A stretch of 64,000 nt of DNA from Pseudomonadota bacterium (GTDB lineage Bacteria > Pseudomonadota > Gammaproteobacteria > Steroidobacterales > Steroidobacteraceae), in assembly GCA_016704655.1 (NCBI GenBank), contig JADIZR010000002.1:1-64000 (forward strand), read 5' to 3'. Both the position numbers and the translations under genes were made by a program. Of this stretch, positions 63,019-64,000 are shown piece by piece. Every line of letters starts with the position of its first letter. Positions within the stretch are counted from its first letter, which is position 1. Below the pieces are notes generated by a model. That model was not told the origin of the DNA, made no database searches, and was given only the letters and a program-made list of their open reading frames with translations.

Positions 63019-63219
63019 TAGCGCAAGAGGAAGGGGAGGAAGGGGGAGGAAGGGGAGGAAGGGGAGGAAGGCGAGGAAGGCGAGGAAGGTCACGAAGGTC
63101 ACGAAGGATTCGGAAAGATCGGTCCGACTTCCTCCCCTTCCTAACCTTCCTAACCTTCCTAACCTTCCTAACCTTCCTAACCTTCCTCCCCTTCCTCCCC
63201 TTCCTCCCCTTCCTCAATG
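63019..63219. repeat. 9-bp tandem repeat array with opposed halves
   Basis: Left half: units of GAGGAAGGG / GAGGAAGGC / TCACGAAGG (63019-63098). Right half: CCTCCCCTTCC then several TAACCTTCC units and three TCCCCTTCC units (63131-63217). The halves are inverted to each other, so the array can form a long imperfect hairpin. It separates the lipoprotein and esterase genes. Confidence 0.88.
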
Positions 63220-63726
63220 GAACTCGTCAATCTGAAAGAGGAAGTACGCGAAGAAATGGTTGATCGCGCGGATCTGGTCGAGGAGCTGATGGTCTGAATC
63301 GACGACGTGCAACGTCGCCTTCTGCTCTTTCGCGAAACGGATGCTGTTGTCGACCGGGATCACCTCGTCGCGCCAGCCGTGGACGATCGTCGTCGGACAG
63401 TGCGCGGGTCGCGGGCTGAATTTCTCGTAGCCGGGCATGTAGAGCGCCGGCGCCAGCAGGAACATGCCACGCGCCTGCAGCAGCGAGGAACCCGCCACCG
63501 ACACGTAACCCCCCATGCTGGATCCGACGAGCACCAGCGATCCACGCAAGTCCTTGCAGAACGCGAGCAGTCGCGTCACGCGCGCCTGCGGATCCTCGAT
63601 GCCGCGATAGTCGACGGATTCGACGTGGAAGCCCTCCTCGCGCGCGATTTCGGACATCGCCGCGATCTTGCTGCCCCACGGCTCACTGTCCTTGCCATGG
63701 GAAAATACGACGTATCGCTCGGTCAT
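63214..63726 (-). CDS. Alpha/beta-hydrolase esterase (YqiA-like)
   Basis: 170 residues from the ATG at 63726. A compact alpha/beta hydrolase: YVVFSHGKDSEPWGSKIAAM, nucleophile elbow LVLVGSSMGGYVSVAGSS, acid in HGWRDEVIPVDNS, and histidine in VVDSDHQLLDQIRAIN. It resembles YqiA/UPF0227-type esterases. Substrate unknown. The last codons extend into the end of the 9-bp repeat array. Confidence 0.85.
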   Translation of the reverse strand: MTERYVVFSHGKDSEPWGSKIAAMSEIAREEGFHVESVDYRGIEDPQARVTRLLAFCKDLRGSLVLVGSSMGGYVSVAGSSLLQARGMFLLAPALYMPGYEKFSPRPAHCPTTIVHGWRDEVIPVDNSIRFAKEQKATLHVVDSDHQLLDQIRAINHFFAYFLFQIDEFH

Positions 63727-63796
63727 CCGGGAAGCGCTCCAGTCCGCATGCCGTGCATGATAAGGCTTTCGCGCACCGCGTAACGCGGTCTGGGTC

Positions 63797-64000
63797 TCAT
63801 TCGCCCGACCACAGTAACTGGTCCAGATCGCCCACGGCTGCGCCCCAGCCGTACCTGGCCAGGTCCACGCGTCCGCGCGCAGCTTCGATGCCTTCGGCGC
63901 GCAGCCGGGAAATCTGCCGCCCGCGCGCAGGCGAGCCTGCCGGAAAGGCGATGCGCCCACCGGCTGCGACCACTCGCTGCCACGGCACGCCGCTGTCCTG
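63797..64000 (-). CDS. MGMT-like alkyltransferase-like protein (partial)
   Basis: The C-terminal ~65 residues; the start lies beyond the window. PWQRVVAAGGRIAFPAG followed by RLRAEGIEAARGRVDLARYG matches the end of alkyltransferase-like (ATL) proteins, which bind O6-alkylguanine and hand the lesion to nucleotide excision repair. The residue that tells ATL from true MGMT (Cys in PCHRV) lies at the PWQRV position here: Trp replaces Cys, so this is ATL-type. Confidence 0.82.
   Translation of the reverse strand, partial: QDSGVPWQRVVAAGGRIAFPAGSPARGRQISRLRAEGIEAARGRVDLARYGWGAAVGDLDQLLWSGE

Noticed and set aside
63019..63219. A hydrophobic N-terminal extension (FLPFLPFLP) on the lipoprotein gene
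   Set aside because: It is the translation of the 9-bp repeats; the downstream ATG at 62982 begins a proper lipoprotein signal.

Overview
The window is GC-rich DNA from a gammaproteobacterium. The evidence is gene order: groES-groEL, dsbD-tlpA, aroQ-accB-accC and prmA-(zinc-ribbon protein)-dusB-fis-purH-purD, plus rhlB divergent from trxA-rho, as in Xanthomonadales and relatives. Two wax-ester-synthase-type acyltransferases and much acyl-CoA catabolism suggest a Steroidobacterales/Nevskiales-like lineage; that placement is inference. I see no rRNA, tRNA, CRISPR array or prophage.

Layout. 0-5.4 kb: a periplasmic redox cluster with the end of a PQQ propeller protein, a broken BrnT/BrnA toxin-antitoxin pair, a damaged haem-plus-propeller protein, and a PQQ dehydrogenase whose corrected frame runs into a PhlG-like C-C hydrolase domain. 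5.4-9.3 kb: a REP-type transposase (RAYT) between inverted short repeats, then a TIR + membrane + TPR protein with a small partner gene. 9.3-17.1 kb: groESL with a CIRCE operator, dsbD, tlpA, aroQ, accB, accC. 17.2-41.1 kb: a catabolic island between accC and prmA, holding an amidohydrolase, an outer-membrane protein, oxidoreductases, a six-gene acyl-CoA operon (dehydrogenase, saccharopine-dehydrogenase-like reductase, acyl-CoA ligase, SDR, thiolase, wax ester synthase), a second haem-propeller protein, a remnant RND transporter, a MalT-like LuxR regulator, a cupin, a second wax ester synthase, a stretch of gene remnants and a sulfotransferase-like gene. 41.4-48.4 kb: prmA to purD. 48.4-64 kb: a DUF3604 protein, an EamA transporter, rho, trxA, rhlB, yrfG, cysQ, DUF3301 and DUF465 genes, mscS, arfB, plsB, a methyltransferase, a lipoprotein, an esterase and a partial alkyltransferase-like gene.

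What stands out. (1) A family of structured repeats of about 125-160 bp (R1-R4) in which a conserved loop and linkers join hairpins whose stems differ in sequence between copies yet stay paired. (2) A RAYT with inverted REP-like flanks that supply codons to both neighbouring genes. (3) Two loci of 9-bp tandem repeats built on CCTTCC plus a variable trinucleotide. (4) A pair of haem-c/propeller fusion proteins beside quinoproteins. (5) A tight acyl-CoA operon with an unusual saccharopine-dehydrogenase-like member.

Caution: the first 13 kb carries many single-base frameshifts, some in compensating pairs, even in groEL and dsbD, while the remaining 50 kb has very few. Much of this damage is probably sequencing or assembly error; genes marked pseudogene there should be read with that in mind.
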